Below, one piece after another: positions 13,582 to 28,100 of a stretch of 64,000 bases of DNA. This DNA comes from Mytilus galloprovincialis. Lineage: Eukaryota > Mollusca > Bivalvia > Mytilida > Mytilidae. The position numbers were made by a program, and so were the translations under genes. The notes below the pieces were generated by a model. That model was not told where the DNA came from. It saw nothing but the letters and a program-made list of their open reading frames with translations, and did no database searches. The stretch lies in the NCBI RefSeq assembly GCF_965363235.1, contig NC_134840.1, positions 96,236,416-96,300,415 of the forward strand. The letters are read 5' to 3'. How positions within the stretch are numbered: position 1 is the first letter of the stretch; every line of letters starts with the position of its first letter.

Positions 13582-13745
13582 GAAATAATTCATGGAAGCC
13601 ATAGATTTGTTGTAAATTTACACATGGCCTGGGCCGTGATATTCGTTAATTTTATCCCTCGCTAACGCTCAGGATAAAATTTGAATATCACGGAACAGGC
13701 CATGTGTAAATTTCCAACAAATCTATGGCTTCCATGAATTATTTC
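13582..13745. repeat. Large inverted repeat (hairpin or foldback element)
   Basis: A left arm of about 76 bases (13582-13657) and a right arm of about 74 bases (13672-13745) are nearly perfect reverse complements, with a few mismatches and a 2-base length difference. A 14-base loop, CTCGCTAACGCTCA, separates them. The arms begin with GAAATAATTCATGGAAGCC. This looks like a foldback or MITE-type element. The transcript could fold into a long hairpin. Confidence 0.9.
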
Positions 13746-15953
13746 TTAAATGTACAGCACAATATGTTAAAATGTAATTTTTTTTAAAACTAATTACATA
13801 ACATTATCTCTATTCCTAAGAATCTGTGTTTACCAAAGAGGGACGAAATATACCAGTGGGAGAGTTAACGATAAGAAAAAAAAACAACGATGGGGTAAAC
13901 CAAAATTTGTCAACAATTTCAACAACAAACAGGAATTGCCCTTTTAATCAATGATATAAATACTCGCATCTTCACATTTGACATTGAAAATTATTTTGAG
14001 CTATTTTAAAACATCTATGGAGTTGAAACGAGTAAATAACAAATCGAAGGGTGTGGGATTTAGAGAGTTACAAGAGAATATCTATAAACTGTATGACATA
14101 TCGGGATTTGTTTCAAAAAGAAAAAATTGTAAATTAATAACTCTCAACTGATATTCATTTATTGATAAAACTACAGTGGAGGAACCTGGATAAGAAAAAA
14201 ATACAGGAAAGGGTTTATGTACAAGGGAATCTCTTTTGCATTATTCATGTTATTGTATTTTTAAGTGGTGGTTGCTGATGTTGTTGTAAAGTCCTTACAC
14301 GATATGACAAACATCAAATGGTTTTACTAATACTAATATTTTTCTGTATTTTCTACAACACGATATATTTTTCATGGTAATTTGTTTCACTCCCCTACTA
14401 TTTTACTCATTCTTTATATTCGATCTTAAGTGACATTCATGCACTTGCAGATCCTCCCACATTTCATATTAAATGGTAAAATTTGGAGGAAATAGGCTAT
14501 ACCAGTCTTTCGAATAGGATGAAAAAATAAAAGTCGACACTAATTCTTTCAGAATTCCAAACGACTTACAAAGTATCTTTATTTTGTTAGTTTCCGCGGT
14601 GAAATTAAAACTGTAATAATGATTTGCAGGTGATCACGGGAATAGCCTGACCCTTGTTAAATTAATGAATATGAAAGTGTTATATTAAAAACCCGTCTCT
14701 GTAGGACTTCAAAAGAAAAAATAAAATAGTATTTAAATTTACATACAAGAAAATGACGGTAAGATATACATTCGACATATTTGATTGCTTCTGGGTTAAG
14801 GTCATTTAACAACTATAATGGTCATGCTAATACAGTGTCACGAAATCCTTTCATCTCACTGAGTAGTATTGTACAAAACAGAATTAAATCATACTGACTT
14901 TTAAAACATTATCTAAATTTTAAAAGACATCTTCTGTAGTGTTCTACATCAATTGTTTTACCGTAAATGAACATACTTTTTGGGTTGTTTTTTTTTTTTT
15001 AAATAATTTGTTATTTAAAAAATTGTGTTGTTACGTCTGTTTGTTTTCCCAACACATTGTTGTCAATATATTTGAAATCAATTCGACTGTCAAAAAAGTG
15101 AGAAATATAGATAGCTGAAAAACAACAGGTGTACCCCCCCCCCCCTCCCCAAAGTTTCTACATAAGGAAATCCCTGTTCCAAGTCAGGAATATGACCGCT
15201 GTTTTTAATTCTTTTCATGTGTTTGTACTTTTGATTTTGTTTTTTGATAAGTGTCATATCGAATTCCAATTTGTCCTTGGAGTTCGGAACTTATGTTATT
15301 TCACTTTTTAAAATATAAAAAAAAAGCATTTCAAAGATTTTTCTTCGTTTTTTTTTTTCTCGCTGTGTTGAAGACCCATTAGTGACCTTTGGCTGTTTTC
15401 TGACCTTTTCTTGGACTGTGGTCTCTTTGCGAATTTCCCATTTCCCTTCTCAATTAAATAGATCATTATATATCAGTTGTTGAATCAGGAATATTTCAAT
15501 CATTTCTTTTATTTGAATTAATACTTTTTATAAAAAAAAAATATACAAATATAATGACAACAATTGCAGAAATCATAAAAGATGTCTTCTGATTCCCTCA
15601 GGTTTTGTTTGCCTTGATGTGACGATAATGGGTTCATGTGATTTGGACATCGATAAACGTCTGTCTCGTTCTATTCTACATTCATAATCACACTAATTTA
15701 TTCCAAATATTTCTAAAATGATGGAAAGGCGTATAATTTCTAATGAAGCTTGATAACCAATAACTAACGGTCTGAATCAATAGATCATTGAACTTATCGA
15801 CATATAAGGTAGTATTATAATCCTTAAACGTAGAAAGATGAAGAACCACTGACGGATCAAAATCATTCCGTAAATTCGCCAGTGACAGTTTATTATTTGG
15901 GATTACATCTGAGTTTGCGAAATAATCTTTTAAAACCATTTTGATCATTTGTA
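13746..15953. other. Spacer upstream of PC-like gene 1
   Basis: Holds a run of 12 C at about 15134-15145, a family A-like fragment (15160-15315) and a family B fragment (15355-15455). No TATA box or untranslated exon of gene 1 could be assigned with confidence. The promoter is presumably in or upstream of this stretch. Confidence 0.4.
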
Positions 15954-16175
15954 ATGAAAAGTTACTTTGTAATCATATTGATACATGGGATTTATATTAC
16001 CAGTTGTTTTGATAGATTTTTAAATGAAGAAGAGAGAAAAGTACCGAATAGGATCAAACGACTGAACGTAGGAAACGGAGAGTTCACAAACAGAATAGTT
16101 TTTACAACGACGAGAGAAGATGACCCAAGTGTATGGTTCAATAGGAAATATCCTCAATATGAATACATTGGACAG
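15954..16175 (+). CDS. Gene 1 coding exon 1: signal peptide and start of prodomain
   Basis: Residues 1-74, ending in phase 0 at GACAG before GTGAGAT. A hydrophobic leader (MKSYFVIILIHGIYITSC) is followed by an acidic/basic linker with RIKR at 33-36. The prodomain core then begins at EFTNRIVFTTTREDD, the position of furin's FTNTWAV. The start codon is supported by the matching ATG and leader in gene 2. Confidence 0.9.
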
Positions 16176-19100
16176 GTGAGATATGTTCTTGAAAAAAGGG
16201 TCTGAACTACATAATCCATTAGAATACTTCATTAATGTAGAAAATGTATTATCTTAAAAAGGCTTTAAAATGTTTTAAATATATCTGTTACTTCGTTAAT
16301 TTTGTTTTAATGGAAGATCTGTATATGCCCCATTTATGGGCATTATGTTTTCTGGTCTGTGCGTCCGTCTATTCGTCCGTTCGTTCATCCGTTCGATCGT
16401 TCGTTTGTTATTTCGTCCGTCTGTCCCGCATCAGGTTAAATGTTTTGGTCGAGGTAGTTTTTGATCAACATGATGAAGTTGAAGTCCAATCTACTTGAAA
16501 CTTAGTACATATGTTCCCTATTATATGATTTTTTTTAATATTGAAATGCCAAATTAGAGATTTTTCCACATTTTCACGGTCCATTGAACATAGAAATTGA
16601 TTTGCGGATGGGGCATCCGTGTACTTTGGACACATCATTGCTTAATTTTGCTACATTAACACGATTTAGATTAGAAACACTTAAGGAATGGATATATTGT
16701 ATATACATATCTTTGTTTGTTTGTGCTGCCCTCTAGGTAACTGCTGGGTTATTTTTGTCGTTCATGTCTGTCGCATTATTGATCGAGCATTTGATTTTGA
16801 AGGATTTTAATGAATTGAGCTTGTAGTTCTGTATTTTTGTTTTTATTCTATTTTATATTGACGTATACCCCACATCGCCATATATTCTTTTCATTATTAA
16901 AACTGGTTTGTAAAAATCATGGAAACTAACCGATATTCTTTTCATTATTAAAACTGGTTTGTAAAAATCATGGAAACTAACCGATATTCTTTTCATTATT
17001 AAAACTGGTTTGTAAAAATCATGGAAACTAACCGAACGACCAGTTCACACTTTGAAACAAGTATGGACTTTGCTCATTGTTTCAGGAAGAACGGTGACCT
17101 ATTGTAATTAATTTCTGTGTCAATTGGTCTCTTATGAAGAGTTGTATCGTTGGCAATCATACCACATATTCCTACTTTTATATATTCACTCGCTGTTTTC
17201 CTTTTCTAATGGGAACAAACTGTGCCCCTCTACTTGCCGACTTGTTTCTTTATTATTATGAGGCTGACTTTATGCAGGAACTTCTTAGGAAGAAAGATAA
17301 GAAGTTGACAATATCCTTTAACTCTATTTTCAGCTATATAGATGATATTCTTTCACTAAATAATTCAAAATTTGGTGACTATGTGGAACGCATCTATCCC
17401 ATCGAGCTAGAGATAAAGGATACACAGTTACGTCAGCCTCATATCTTGACTTATATCTAGAAATTGACAATGAGGGTCGGTTGAAAACAAAACTTTACGA
17501 CAAAAGAGATGACTTCAGCTTTCCAATTTTGAACTTTCCATTTCTAAGTAGCAACATTTCAGCAGCACCTGCATACGGGGTATATATCCCCGTGCTTGCA
17601 TTTTCTGTCATGATTTTCTTGATAGAGGGTTGCTGCTCACATGGAAGCTTTTAAACCAAGAGTTCCAAATGGTGAAGTTGAAATCATCCCTTCGTAAATT
17701 TTACGAACGCCATCACGAGTTGGTTGACTGTTATGGAATAACCGTTTCACAAATGATATCGGATATGTTCCTTACGTTGTAACTACAATCCTCTTCCCTT
17801 TCATGAATGTGACCTACCGAATTAGACTATTAACCGGATTTGTTATCACATAAGCAACACGACGGGTCCACATGTTGAGCAGGATCTGCTTACCCTTCCG
17901 GATCACCTGAGATCACCCCTAGTTTTTTGGGGGGGTTCATGTTGTTTATTCTTTGGTTTTCTATGTTGTGTCATGTGTGTTGTTTTTTGTTTGTCTTTTT
18001 CTTTTTTAGCCATGGCGTTGTCATTTTGTTTTAGATTTATGAGTTTGGCTGTCCCTTTGGTATCTTTCGTCCCTCTTTTAAAGAGACGATGTTATTTTAA
18101 AAATTTTTAAATAAATGTAATTGACAGGAAATAATGGCAAGCAAACATGTTGTTTCAAAAGTAGGAAAACAAAACTAAAACATGTCCATGACTTTTTCTT
18201 CCATCTTAACTAGGAGCTTGAGTATTGTGCTAGAATTGAGGAGCCTTACACCTTATTATTTGCCTCACTGCTTTCTATGTTAAGTACTTGATTTATAAGC
18301 AGGGCTCTTTTGTATTCAGTTAAAAACTAAATGACCGGTATTTCATGTAATATAGTATACATTGTATTGCCTTGTGCTAATGTAATTACATGTGAATGTG
18401 TACAGGTTCCCAGAATTGAGGAATTTCAAAAACCTAAAACCAGGCATATTAGTTCAAACAACAGGCTACATCTATCTCATTAGTATTGAGTTCAAAAGTA
18501 TTATACCTTTTTCAACGAGTTCTCATTGTAACCCAACTCAAATGTCACATAAAATCATCTTTTGTATACTTTTGAATGTGATGTATAACAAGTTAAACCT
18601 TTCAAAAATATATGGCGTGCTTCGTAGTATTTTAAATGTCAGTAATGCAACGTGAAGCAATTTTGTTCGAGTCGTGAATACCAATACTGTTAATTCATTT
18701 CCTACATTCCGTTTTGCACCGCGATTCAATTCAGTTATTATTAAAAAGTGAAAGAAATGTCATATTCACTGTAAAGTGTTGGCACTGTTGGTATTAAAAA
18801 GAAACTAGCTATCACCTTCTATAGCTACGGTGCAGGAAATGCATACCCTTCCGGAGCACCTGATTTCACTCCCAGTTTTTAGTGGAGTTTGAAAATATGT
18901 ATTTGAACCTGAAATGGATATGAAATTTCATTACAAATATGTGACGAATATATGAATATCGTATGAGTTTTTATTTGACCACACAAATAGCTTTTACAAC
19001 ATCTTATTATTTATACTAGATTACCGCCTTATAAGAATTAATTTTAAATTTGTAATATTTTAAAGAGGCTAAAAGGGTGTAGACACGGCGTGAACAACAT

Positions 19101-22100
19101 GCGCGTTTCAGTTTTATTCTTTTTGAGTATTTTTTTTTTTTGCACAATATATGGTCGTCATTTTAAATAAATCATTTTCTTTTTATATCTTAGTTTGTTG
19201 ATTACATATATTGGAAATGAAATAAAACAGAATTTTATAAAGAGTAATGTAGGGATTACAAATTATAAATTGATACACCCTAGATTTCTCCTTTCTATTA
19301 TGACAAACCAATTTTCCGTAATGAACAGAAGGTTTGGATCCATTAAAACGTTTAATCCCGCTGCAAATGTTTGCACCTGTCCTAAGTCAGGAATCTGATG
19401 TACAGTAGTTGTCGTTTGTTTATGTAATATATACGTGTTTCTCGTTTCTCGTTTTGTTTATATAGATTAGACCGTTGGTTTTCCCGTTTGAATGGTTTTA
19501 CACTAGTAATTTTGGGGCCCTTTTTAGCTTGTTGTTCGGTGTGAGCTAAGGCTCCGTGTTGAAGGCCGTACTTTAACCTATAATGGTTTACTTTTTAAAT
19601 TGTTATTTATATGGAGAGTTGTCTCATTGGCACTCACACCACATCTTCCTATATCTAGATATGTTGTCTGACATTATTACTACCAATATTCCACATGATT
19701 AGATCTGACTAGGTATATTTCTCTTTGATGTGGAAAGAACAGATATTTACCAGTTCAATCCAGATTCCGATTAAAGTTATCATATTGAGATTAACGCAAT
19801 TGATTATAGTAGTTACTACTTAGACTACTGGGCCACATAGGCCCCTTATACACAAAATTAGAGCTATACGTGTATTAAAGGAAACTATCAAACCAAAAAC
19901 AAAAAAAGCGAAATAAGTGCATAGACACAGTTGTAATACATACTTATGAGTTTATAAAATATCTTAGGTATTTTTAATATGTCTTCTAACACATTTCCTC
20001 TAAATCAGAGGTTGAGTGTAAATATTTTGTCATTAGTCAACATAGACCGTATATTATCTTGATCGTTGTTCGTTTGAAGCCATCCTGATCTTTGCTTTAT
20101 GTTACAAAATCTTATGCGTATATATACATGTATACATGTATTGTTTTATCCGTCAAGTTTTAACCGTCAAAGATTGTAATAATTACCTGAAATCTGAAGA
20201 GGATAACATAAAAATTGCAAAAAGAAAGCGAATTTTATTAAACAAACTTATTAATATTACTTTAACCGTTGGATTGTTTTATGTGATATCCATTTAACGT
20301 GGCTCGGTACTTAAACATCCCGTCAATGTGTTTGTATTGTCTTTCATTTTTCGCTGGTGTGTTTTGTATATGCGACTTTTTGTATTTCTTTGGTTCTTAT
20401 AACGTGACTCTGTACTTTAAAAGCTCCCGTCAGTATGATATTGTTCTATTTTATGTCATTATGATATATTTCTATTATGAATTACTAAATACGTTGAACC
20501 GCAAACGTCAAAATTATTCAATCACGTAGTGGAATAAACTGTTTGTGGATTCTTATAAATTCTATATAACTTTTGGACAATTTTCAATCTTGGTCTATTT
20601 CTGAAATTAATTCTTACATATTTTTGATTTTTAACCCTGTATGCTAATATTGTCTATGTGAAATTTTAAAATTGTTTGTATATACATTGAACGACAAACA
20701 TATGTGACGTATAAAAAAAATTCTGACGTCAGACACGCGGATCAATCAATGTGTTTGTAGATAGATGTTTTTTGCGTTCTGTTAAATTGTTCCTTTTAAA
20801 ATTGTTACACGATGATGACTGTTGTACCCATATTTTGACTGTTGATTTATTATGTTTGTTTAGTTTGAAAATGCCTGTACCAAGGCGGGAATATGACAGT
20901 CCTTGTCCATTTGTTTTTTATGTGTTTTGTTATTTGATTTTGCCATGTGAGTATGGACTTTCCTATTATATTTTCCTCTAAGTTCAGTATTTTTGTGATT
21001 TTACTTTTTAATCGTTTTAAGCATTTTTTTAGCAAGTTTCTGAAGACGTTATGTTTCTCTTCTGCATTTAAAAGGATATTTGATATAAGTTAAAATGGTG
21101 AATCTGTATTATATAACGTTCATTTGTTTGAACATGCACATATAAATTCTCGATTGTGATAATCTTAAATGTTTCCTAAACATTGTTGTAACGTTTGTTG
21201 TGCGGAGTGCAGTCATTTGTGATGTTAACTAAAATTGGGACGATGACACGTCTTTCATCGAGTAAACATTTCTGCCAATCAAAATAAAAACATCTTTATA
21301 AATATTATTGTTATGCAATTATATTTTATTCAATTTGAAGGTTAATTTGGTTATTACACCAAATATTGTCTTTGGAAAACAGTAAAATAATAAAAATACC
21401 GAGCTCCGAGCTTCGCATATAAGCGAATGGCAAAATCGAAAGCTATAACACATCAAACAAATTGATAACAACTGTCATAACCTTGGTATGGTCAGGAAAA
21501 AAAAAGAAGTGTTTTTCATTCTTTCCGTTTGTTGATTGATTGTAGCGATCAATTTTGTGATTTTTTTATGGACTTTTGGAATTGACCTTTCATTTTGATA
21601 TATTTATTTTTACTTAAATAATGATACGACATTACGACTTAGACAAACATGCGAAAAGCTGTTTAGAATATATTCTTATTGCCAATTGCTTTAAATGATA
21701 AGGAGCAGTTTCAACCATTTAGTTATCTATATATTTAACAATGTCAAAATGTCTTTGTGTGATACCTTGACAAAACGTACTGCACAGTATTGAAACACAG
21801 TTCATGCTATATTAACATTTATGGTACGAATGTTCTGCGCCACATGAGCAGTTAATAGATGTACTCCTCGATGATGAGTAATTTTTGTGTCTGTTTTAAA
21901 TGATGACCATTACAATACTTTTGATATAAGTCATTATATTTACTTATTTTCATGTAGTGTTAAATGTCGATAGAGTAGATTGAACGATATTTCAATTTCA
22001 ATTCAATTTATATGAAAGACTCAACCTTGAATAGTTTTAATTCGATACAGTCGGAACTATGAACCGATCATGTTTTGCAGATTACAAAAACTCTTCAAGG

Positions 22101-25100
22101 CTACCAACCTTAAAAGTTAAAATGACATACATAGCAGTGACATTTAAATTATACCGATAGCGTAACATTAGCTGTTGGGCTGAAAGGTATCTTAAATTAT
22201 TGCCAAGTCTGAAAGATGGATTAATAAAGTTGAGGATTTTACTCAAGGTTGAGCGATAATACTATATTCATAGTGTTGGTTCGGTGTGACTAAACGCATG
22301 AATCATACTCAATCGTTGTATTAAATCATCCTTTGTTTATGAACTATAATGATAGAACTATAAGTAAACTGAGAGCCGATTTTTTTTTTAAATGTTGATT
22401 GGGAATCAGGTTCATATTTTCTACTAAACAATGTTCTGATAGGAATATAGAAAAGTACGATTAACACGTCTTTCGTCTATATAAAACTTAAATCCAACAG
22501 GTCGAGAAAATTTCAATTAATTTGTTTGTGAATTATCATTGATATGGTCATAATCAGGAATTAACTGTCTACAAGACTTTTTTTTACCTCAGGAATAAAT
22601 TACCTTAACTGTATTTGACAAAACTTTTAGGAAATTGTGTTGTCCTATGCTCTTCAACTTCGTGCTTTATTTGGCCTCTTGAATTTTTTGTTCGAGCGTC
22701 ATTGGTGAGTCTTTCGTTGACGAAACCCGTATCTGGTGCATATTTGAAATTTAAATTCTGGTATCCATGATATTTTATTATTAAAATAGTATAGATACAA
22801 TCTTCTTAAATGACATTAACATTTGGTTGATGTGTTTTATCATGTGATTTTGCCATTTGATTAGGGACTTTCTGTTTTGATTTTTCATCCGAGTTCAATA
22901 TTTCTTTGATTTTACTTTTTTTTTAGTTTCGTGTTTACTGAAATGTTTATTCTTGTAAGTATGAAATACTTGACTTTACTCCCGTTTGACTGTATTTCAA
23001 CTGTGTTTATATTTTGTTTACTGTGTAATATTTTTCTTTGTTCTAGTTTTTGATTGGGAATACAAAGTATATCACTGCTCAAATACGACAGAAGAAAACC
23101 AAAGAGGTATTGAGTACTCTCAGAGAAGATTCGAATATCAAAGTTCTGAGACAAAGTCCTGAGGTAAGAGCAGATTTATTCTAAAGCGACTCGATGTGAC
23201 CACTTCATTATAGCATTTAAACTCAAACAAGTAAGAACTAACAGTACTGTACAAAACTATCAAATCCTATGATAAAAAAACCTTGGTTTGATTTTTCTGA
23301 ATATCGTATTTCTAAATCGTGACTCCTTATTCATTTTGTATCCCGCTTTAAATGTTGCTCTTTGTTTTTTCAACCGTACTCGTTATAATTTGTGATCACT
23401 TTTCTTACGATTATCTTTTCTGAATCCAAATTTATTTATATAAAGACATTTGTACTAAATCTATATTTTATTTTACTGACGTTCCTACTTGTGTCAGACC
23501 GTTACCTGTTTCTTAAATATGTTTATTTTTTCTGAATTAAAATTGTTTGAATAAAGACATTTGTACTAAATCTATATACAGGTTCAGTATTAAAAGTTAC
23601 CTAGAAAGATAATTGTATTTTTTTTACTGACGTGCCTACTTGTCTCAGACCGTTACCTGTTTCTTAAATATGTTTATTTTTTCTGAATTAAATTTGTTTA
23701 CATAAATACATTTGTACTAAATCTATATACAGTTCGAGTATTAAAAGTTAGCTTGAAATATAATTGTATTTTATTTTACTGACGTGCCTACTTGTCTCAG
23801 ACTGTACCTGTTTCTTAAATATGTTTTTTTTTCTGAATTAAAATTGTTTGAAATAAGACATTTGTACTAAATCTATATACAGGTTCAGTATTAAAAGTTA
23901 GCTTGAAAAATAATTGTATTTTATTTTACTGACGTGCCTACTTGTCTCAGACTGTACCTGTTTCTTAAATATGTTTATTTTTCCTGAATTAAAATTGTTT
24001 GAATAAAGAAATTTGTACTACATCTATATACAGGTTCAGTTTTAAAAGTTAGCTTGAAAGATAGTTGTATTTTATTTTACTGACGTGCCTACTTGTCTCA
24101 GACCGTTACCTGTTTCTTAAATATGTTTATTTATTCTGAATTAAAATTGTTTAAATAAAGACATTTGTACTAAATCTATATACAGGTTCAGTAATTAAAG
24201 TTAGCTTGAAAGATAATTGTATTTTATTTTACTGCATGCCTACTTGTCTCAGACCCTTACCTGTTTTTGAAATGAAAATTCTCATGCCTTAACAAAAAAA
24301 TACACAATGAATTTTATTGATAGCAGTGAGAAAAAATACTTTCCAGGCAATGGAGGAATAATTCAGGTATATGTAGTCTTGTGTTTTATTCACATGAGAA
24401 TAAGACCAAACATATTTGTATATCTCCGAATGAAGTATTGTAATTGTGACAAATTTTCAGAGAAGTAATGTACTGCTAGTATTTTAAGTGACTATATTAT
24501 ATTACTATGCATCTTTATCAAGATACAGAGACATCAGCTGTGTTGATAATATTGTCGTCTCTTGCTACACTCTAAGTACAGAGATATATTGAGTACGTTG
24601 ACTGGATTATCATCTATAATTACTATCTCAGAAAAAATTAATACCAGTATTATTACACCCAGTTGCTTTACCATGAAATCAGTGATAGCAGTTCAATAGG
24701 CAAGATTATTGTTTTTGTTTATAATATTAGTTCCATTTACCTTCAAGCGATTTCTTTTTATTGTAACTCTTTTTGATGGATGACAATAGACAGCATAAAT
24801 ATAATATTATGATTAAAAGAAAAAGTCGGATGTATGTAATTAAGACGGATATCAGACACAAACATGAAATGAACATGTAGTGGTCTGTAACAATATACAG
24901 GTATACTGACATAATGTTCAACTTTAAATCCAAGGTTTACCTGGATGTGAATTAAATAACCAAGCACTATCAGACATATAAGATCAACACATTGATTTCC
25001 GAAACGTCAAATACGATAATACATAGGACCATGATGGAAGTTTTATCTAACTGCAGTCCGTGTATACCGACATAGAAACAATTTTCCTACGAAAATCTTT

Positions 25101-28100
25101 ACATATTAAATTAAATACCTTTAGTTTCTCTTTTTCTCTTATAAGCCCGCTAGATATATCGTTCTCAATGATAAAATTGAGAATGGAAATGGGGAATGTG
25201 CCAAAGAGACAACAACCCGACCATAGAAAAAAAACAACAGCAGAAGGTCACCAACAGGTCTTTAATGTAGCGAGAAATTCCTGCACCCGGAGGCGTCCTT
25301 CAGCTGGCCCCTAAACAAATATATACTAGTTCAGTGATAATGAACGCCATTCTAATTTCCAAATTGTACACAAGAAACTAAAATAAAAATAATACAAGAC
25401 TAACAAAGACCAGAGGCTCCTGACTTGGGACAGGCGCAAAAATGATAGTTTGTATCTTCATTCATTGTAATGGTGATGATTTTGAACGCATATCGTGATG
25501 GTCATTGGTATTTTGTTTATCCGAAGACATTTTTTTTTAACTCTATCTTAAAACTTGTTGGAACGATAGCAATCTATTAAGATTTGACTTTCTTTAAACG
25601 ATGCATGAAGTTAAATATGTAGTTTTGTTTTAATCATGAGGATTGAAGTAATATTAATTTTTGATTTGAATTAATAAAACATTTCTTTTGCAAAAATTTA
25701 AAAGTCTATATTTTCGAATATAATACATTATTATGTCATTTATTAAACTTTATTGCAGATTTCATGGGTTAAACAAGAAAAGGCATATGTCAGAAAGGCG
25801 AGAACAGTGGATACAGAATGGCCGAATCTTTGGTATTTGGTATGGCTTCATTACGAAATCTGATATTTGTTATCAAAACATATTATTTTGAACTCATTTG
25901 TAACCTAGCTTATAATTCTATGTTTCGTCTTACATCAATAGTTTTCTGTGGCTAACACGATTCGTGCCTTGGCTTTCACCGAACTGCAAGCATGTAACTA
26001 TGTATTTTTGAACACTAAATGTTTCGCACAAAAACTCAACCACATCAAAGAAAAGGAAAACAACTGCCAATTTTATTTAGACAATAGGGAATTTTGCAGA
26101 CTATACAAATCAAAGTACTAGTAATAGAATGGTTAATGTAGGACTTACTCATAATTAGCAAAAGGTAAAATAACAAAAAATGCCCCTGACTTATATAGTG
26201 CCGTCCGTTTCTAATGTTTTACAGCTACTAGTATCTGATCCTCTCACTTGAATGACAGTCCATTAAAATTCCATCATATTGACAACGATGTGTATACAAA
26301 ACAAACAGATATCACATGTACAAATGTCGAAAATAGCAAGGGATAGTCAGATACATTACTGATATAAAACATAGTAACCAACCTTACAAAAACAATTAAA
26401 GAGCAGACTAAAATTCATCATTTCAGGATATTTTGTGTTTTGAATACGTTCAAAAATGTAAAAACAAATGTTGTAATCAAAAAGGTACCATAACAAATCA
26501 AATGTATGTTTAAATTTAAGAATGGTGATGTTTCTCCGTCAATGAAAGTTGACAAAGCCTGGGCGGCAGGTTATTCCGGTAAGGGTATTACTATAGCAAT
26601 TTTGGATGACGGTCTTCAGACAGACCACCCTGATCTGGCAGCCAATATCGTAAGTACACATTATTATTATTATATCTCTAAGTGTATTTAAGTAATTAAA
26701 CATTTTGTTACTCGAAACGTGCATGGATAACCAAGATTAAATTTAAACAGTTTCGAATATTGTATTTTACATAATATTTTTTATAAATTAGTAATAATAT
26801 CAAATAAGCATTGACTGTAACGTATTTGTATACACTGGATAATAATTATTGAAATCAAAAAGACTGACAGAGCAATGGTGTATTTACATAGAGAACATAA
26901 GGCAAAGGACGCGTTATCTGTAAACATATGTCAGGGTACACATCAACCTAGAGAGATTACAAATTGCATTAAAACAGCACAAACTAAGGACTGACTTCGT
27001 GCGATATTCTTTTTTTTTCAAAAATTATGTTTAATAGTTGTCAAAGGTACACAGCTTATAATTACATAGCCAGACGCGCGTTTTATCTACATAAGTCTCA
27101 ACAGTGACGCTGAGATCAAAATAGTTACAAGCCAAACAAGTAAAAAATTGAGAGAAAACGTATGATTTATTAGAATATCCCTCCTGATGTATTTGAGTTG
27201 ATGACTAGATTCTAAATGAAGCAAGAAGTAAAGAGAAAATATGTTTTTAAAAGTCGAAAACAACTTTCCGTTAGGATAATAATCAGGATAACCACATGCA
27301 TTTTGATGCTTTTTGAATATTTGTTCTTTGTCCTGAAATATTACGACACAGATATCATGCATTTTACTGAACAAGAAAACAGCCATGTAAGGGCCAGCTG
27401 AAACACGCCGCTGTGTTGAAGACCTATGTTTTTGCACTTTGGTCGAGTTGCTGTTTCTTTGATACATTTCCTTTTTTATTCATAATATTGTTCGAAAATA
27501 TAGATATAATCATGCTATTTTTTTAAATCTTTTAAAATAAGGTTTGATTTTCGGATACCACATGCATTCGATTTGTTTGCTTTATATTATTTATCTTCCA
27601 TTCAGGTTACACTAATTTTCAAGGAATGTTAATAATTATATTTGCTAAACATTATATAGGATACTGCCAATGATAGAGATGTTTATGACAATGATGATGA
27701 TCCTACTCCAACAAACGGAAGCAGGTAACCAGTTCGATTATAAGTCTACATAAACTTATTATATTTACCAGGATTAGAATTCACTCATCAGTGACGATCG
27801 TATGCAAAAAAACAAAAAGGTGTTATAAAGTTCGAAGTTGATAAGTACTAAAACATGCCAGGAACTATTACTTCTATTTGAATTAACAAGCGAACTTTCA
27901 TGTTTGTTAAATGTCCGAGCTTGGGTAAACTTTTTTCGTTTTTAGTTTGCTATCTTTTCCTGAACGTTTGTTTAAAAAAAAACCAAGTGCATCGGGCGTC
28001 ATCTAGCATTCACGAAACTAAACTTGTTTCAATGAGACAACAAATGCATTTCTCGGATATATTATGTGTCATTTTCTTGAAATACGTTGACTGTTTATTC

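Noticed and set aside
15688-15948. 86-residue minus-strand frame ending 5 bases before gene 1's start codon
   Set aside because: No recognisable domain, no paralogous frame upstream of gene 2 and no splice support. It could be an old repeat fragment but is not supported as a gene.
16244-16498. Ser/Val/Arg-rich 84-residue frame
   Set aside because: Produced by the CGTTCGTCCGTT-rich part of dispersed repeat family D.
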